Positions 5,344 through 6,201 of a stretch of DNA of 6,201 bases are shown here, piece by piece (position 1 is the first letter of the stretch; every line of letters begins with the position of its first letter). The notes beneath the pieces are model-generated. The model worked only from the letters and a program-made list of their open reading frames with translations. It searched no databases and was not told the DNA's origin. Origin of the DNA: JADHMP01 sp964617385 (lineage in GTDB: Bacteria > Bacteroidota > Bacteroidia > Flavobacteriales > Flavobacteriaceae). The position numbers were made by a program, and so were the translations under genes. The stretch is from contig CAZTYX010000092.1 in NCBI GenBank assembly GCA_964617385.1, positions 1 through 6,201 on the forward strand, in the 5' to 3' direction.

Positions 5344-6024
5344 ATGCAATTGTTTTGGGGTGCCGAATATGTTTTGCCTTTTTTTGGAGCCTTAATTGGG
5401 ATGTCCATTGCCTTATGGACGAAACCAAAAACACCTAAAGGGCTTTCGCTAATCCTTGCTTTTAGTGGTGCTTTTTTATTAGCTATAACGGTTTTTCATT
5501 TGTTGCCCGAAGTGTATGCCCAACAAAACGAATCTATTGGGCTTTGGATTATGGGCGGATTGCTTTTGCAACTTTTTTTAGAGTTTATCTCTCAGGGGGC
5601 AGAACACGGCCATGTGCATCATCATAAAAATAATTTTCCACTCTTAATTTTGCTTAGCCTTTGCCTTCATGCCTTTGTGGAAGGCTTTCCACTTTACAGA
5701 GAATCAACTTTGGTTTGGGGTATTTTTGTACATAAAATTCCCATTGGCATGGTGTTGGTTTTTTTAATTTGGAAAGATCACTTTTCAAAAAATATCCGGC
5801 TTTTCATACTCTTTCTTTTTGCGATCATGTCGCCCTTAGGAACTCTTTTCGTGGAGCATTTCAGCTTTCTTTCATCTAAAATTATTCCGTTATTGGGTTT
5901 GGTTATTGGCATGCTATTACACATTGCCACCACCATCTTGTTTGAGAGTAATAAAGGACATCAATTCAATTTACAAAAACTGCTCAGTATCCTACTTGGA
6001 TTGGCCATGGCTTATTTTATTTAA
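5344..6024 (+). CDS. ZIP-family divalent metal transporter
   Basis: This 226-residue inner-membrane protein probably imports Zn2+ or another divalent metal. Eight hydrophobic segments fit the ZIP fold: about 7-24, 34-55, 66-83, 97-115, 122-143, 151-170, 177-199 and 211-226. FHLLPE (51-56) in segment 2 is typical. The loop between segments 3 and 4 is His-rich (EHGHVHHH, 87-94), as in many ZIPs. Segment 4 carries HAFVEG (109-114) and segment 5 HKIPIG (130-135), at the positions of the usual HNxxEG and HExPxE-type metal motifs. His109, Glu113 and His130 are kept, but the Asn, the acidic residue after His130 and the Glu of the PxE position are Ala110, Lys131 and Ile134. The second metal site therefore appears lost. 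His193 and Glu201 in segment 7 could contribute. The ATG at 5344 places the first membrane segment correctly. It is divergent from the methyltransferase gene, and no metal-regulator site was recognised. The metal specificity is unknown. Confidence 0.85.
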   Translation: MQLFWGAEYVLPFFGALIGMSIALWTKPKTPKGLSLILAFSGAFLLAITVFHLLPEVYAQQNESIGLWIMGGLLLQLFLEFISQGAEHGHVHHHKNNFPLLILLSLCLHAFVEGFPLYRESTLVWGIFVHKIPIGMVLVFLIWKDHFSKNIRLFILFLFAIMSPLGTLFVEHFSFLSSKIIPLLGLVIGMLLHIATTILFESNKGHQFNLQKLLSILLGLAMAYFI

Positions 6025-6141
6025 AAATACCGCCAATTTCAGAACTTTTACCGATTAGTACATTAAACCCACCAGTGGTTACCTTAGAGTTGTTTTTTCT
6101 TTAAAAAGAGTGGAATTTATTACCATAAATTTTAAGTAAGA
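6025..6141. other. AT-rich intergenic region after the ZIP gene
   Basis: No gene with a start codon is supported here. The region holds a short inverted repeat CCAC-CA-GTGG (6070-6079) and, after 11 bases, a T-run (6092-6098). This could be a poor terminator for the ZIP gene. The minus strand has a start-less open stretch from about 6105 down to a TAA next to the ZIP stop, reading VTTGGFNVLIGKSSEIGGIFK at its end. It is too short to call a gene remnant. Confidence 0.4.
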
Positions 6142-6201
6142 ATGAAATCTATAGCGGAAAATTTTTACCGTAAAAAAAAATTACTAATATCTTCTCAGAG
6201 G
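6142..6201 (+). CDS. Possible start of an unidentified gene, cut by the right edge
   Basis: An ATG at 6142 opens a frame of 20 codons (MKSIAENFYRKKKLLISSQR) that is still open at the window edge. A TAAATTTT (6126-6133), one base off the TAnnTTTG box, lies nine bases upstream. The A-rich DNA leaves open frames by chance, and a minus-strand frame ending at a TAG (6149-6151) is equally open, so this is only a candidate. Confidence 0.25.
   Translation, partial: MKSIAENFYRKKKLLISSQR

Noticed and set aside
1..6201. Mobile element, CRISPR array, defence system or tRNA/rRNA gene
   Set aside because: No transposase or integrase motifs, regular spaced repeats, terminal inverted repeats or cloverleaf-forming sequence were found. 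Gene density and composition are uniform and housekeeping-like.

Overview
The window reads as chromosomal DNA of a Bacteroidota bacterium, most likely Flavobacteriales-like. The evidence is: AT-rich coding sequence; no Shine-Dalgarno sites; promoters of the Bacteroidota type (TAnnTTTG -7 box, with no E. coli-like -35/-10 pair); an ornithine aminotransferase close to the human enzyme but with a Cys-rich insert; a lipoprotein with a Bacteroidota surface-export signal; and a lipoprotein/outer-membrane pair that I recognise from memory as the DUF6452/DUF6048 families. The genus cannot be fixed from this sequence.

Layout. Bases 1-62 hold the last codons of a + strand gene that enters from the left. 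It converges on rocD (ornithine aminotransferase, - strand, 83-1360). A divergent intergenic region of about 110 bp carries a -7 box for each direction and separates rocD from a three-gene + strand cluster. That cluster is rlmD (23S rRNA m5U methyltransferase, 1470-2873), a small lipoprotein gene (2880-3377) and an outer-membrane beta-barrel gene (3343-4113). Spacing is tight: a 6 nt gap, then a 35 nt overlap. The barrel gene converges on a THUMP-domain rRNA methyltransferase (RlmL N-terminal-half type, - strand, 4110-5288). Their stop codons share one TTAA inside a 10-bp inverted repeat. A 55-bp divergent spacer leads to a ZIP-family metal transporter (+, 5344-6024). The last 177 bp are AT-rich and mostly non-coding, with a possible gene start at 6142 running off the right edge.

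How the genes work together. Two genes modify 23S rRNA bases (m5U by RlmD, m2G by the RlmL-like enzyme) and sit on either side of a cell-envelope pair. rocD (arginine/ornithine-proline metabolism) and the ZIP transporter are flanking genes with no evident functional tie. Most of the window is ordinary housekeeping sequence. The least understood part is the lipoprotein/barrel pair: a predicted surface lipoprotein and a predicted outer-membrane protein whose genes overlap, in the transcript of an rRNA methyltransferase. No mobile element, CRISPR array, tRNA or rRNA was seen.
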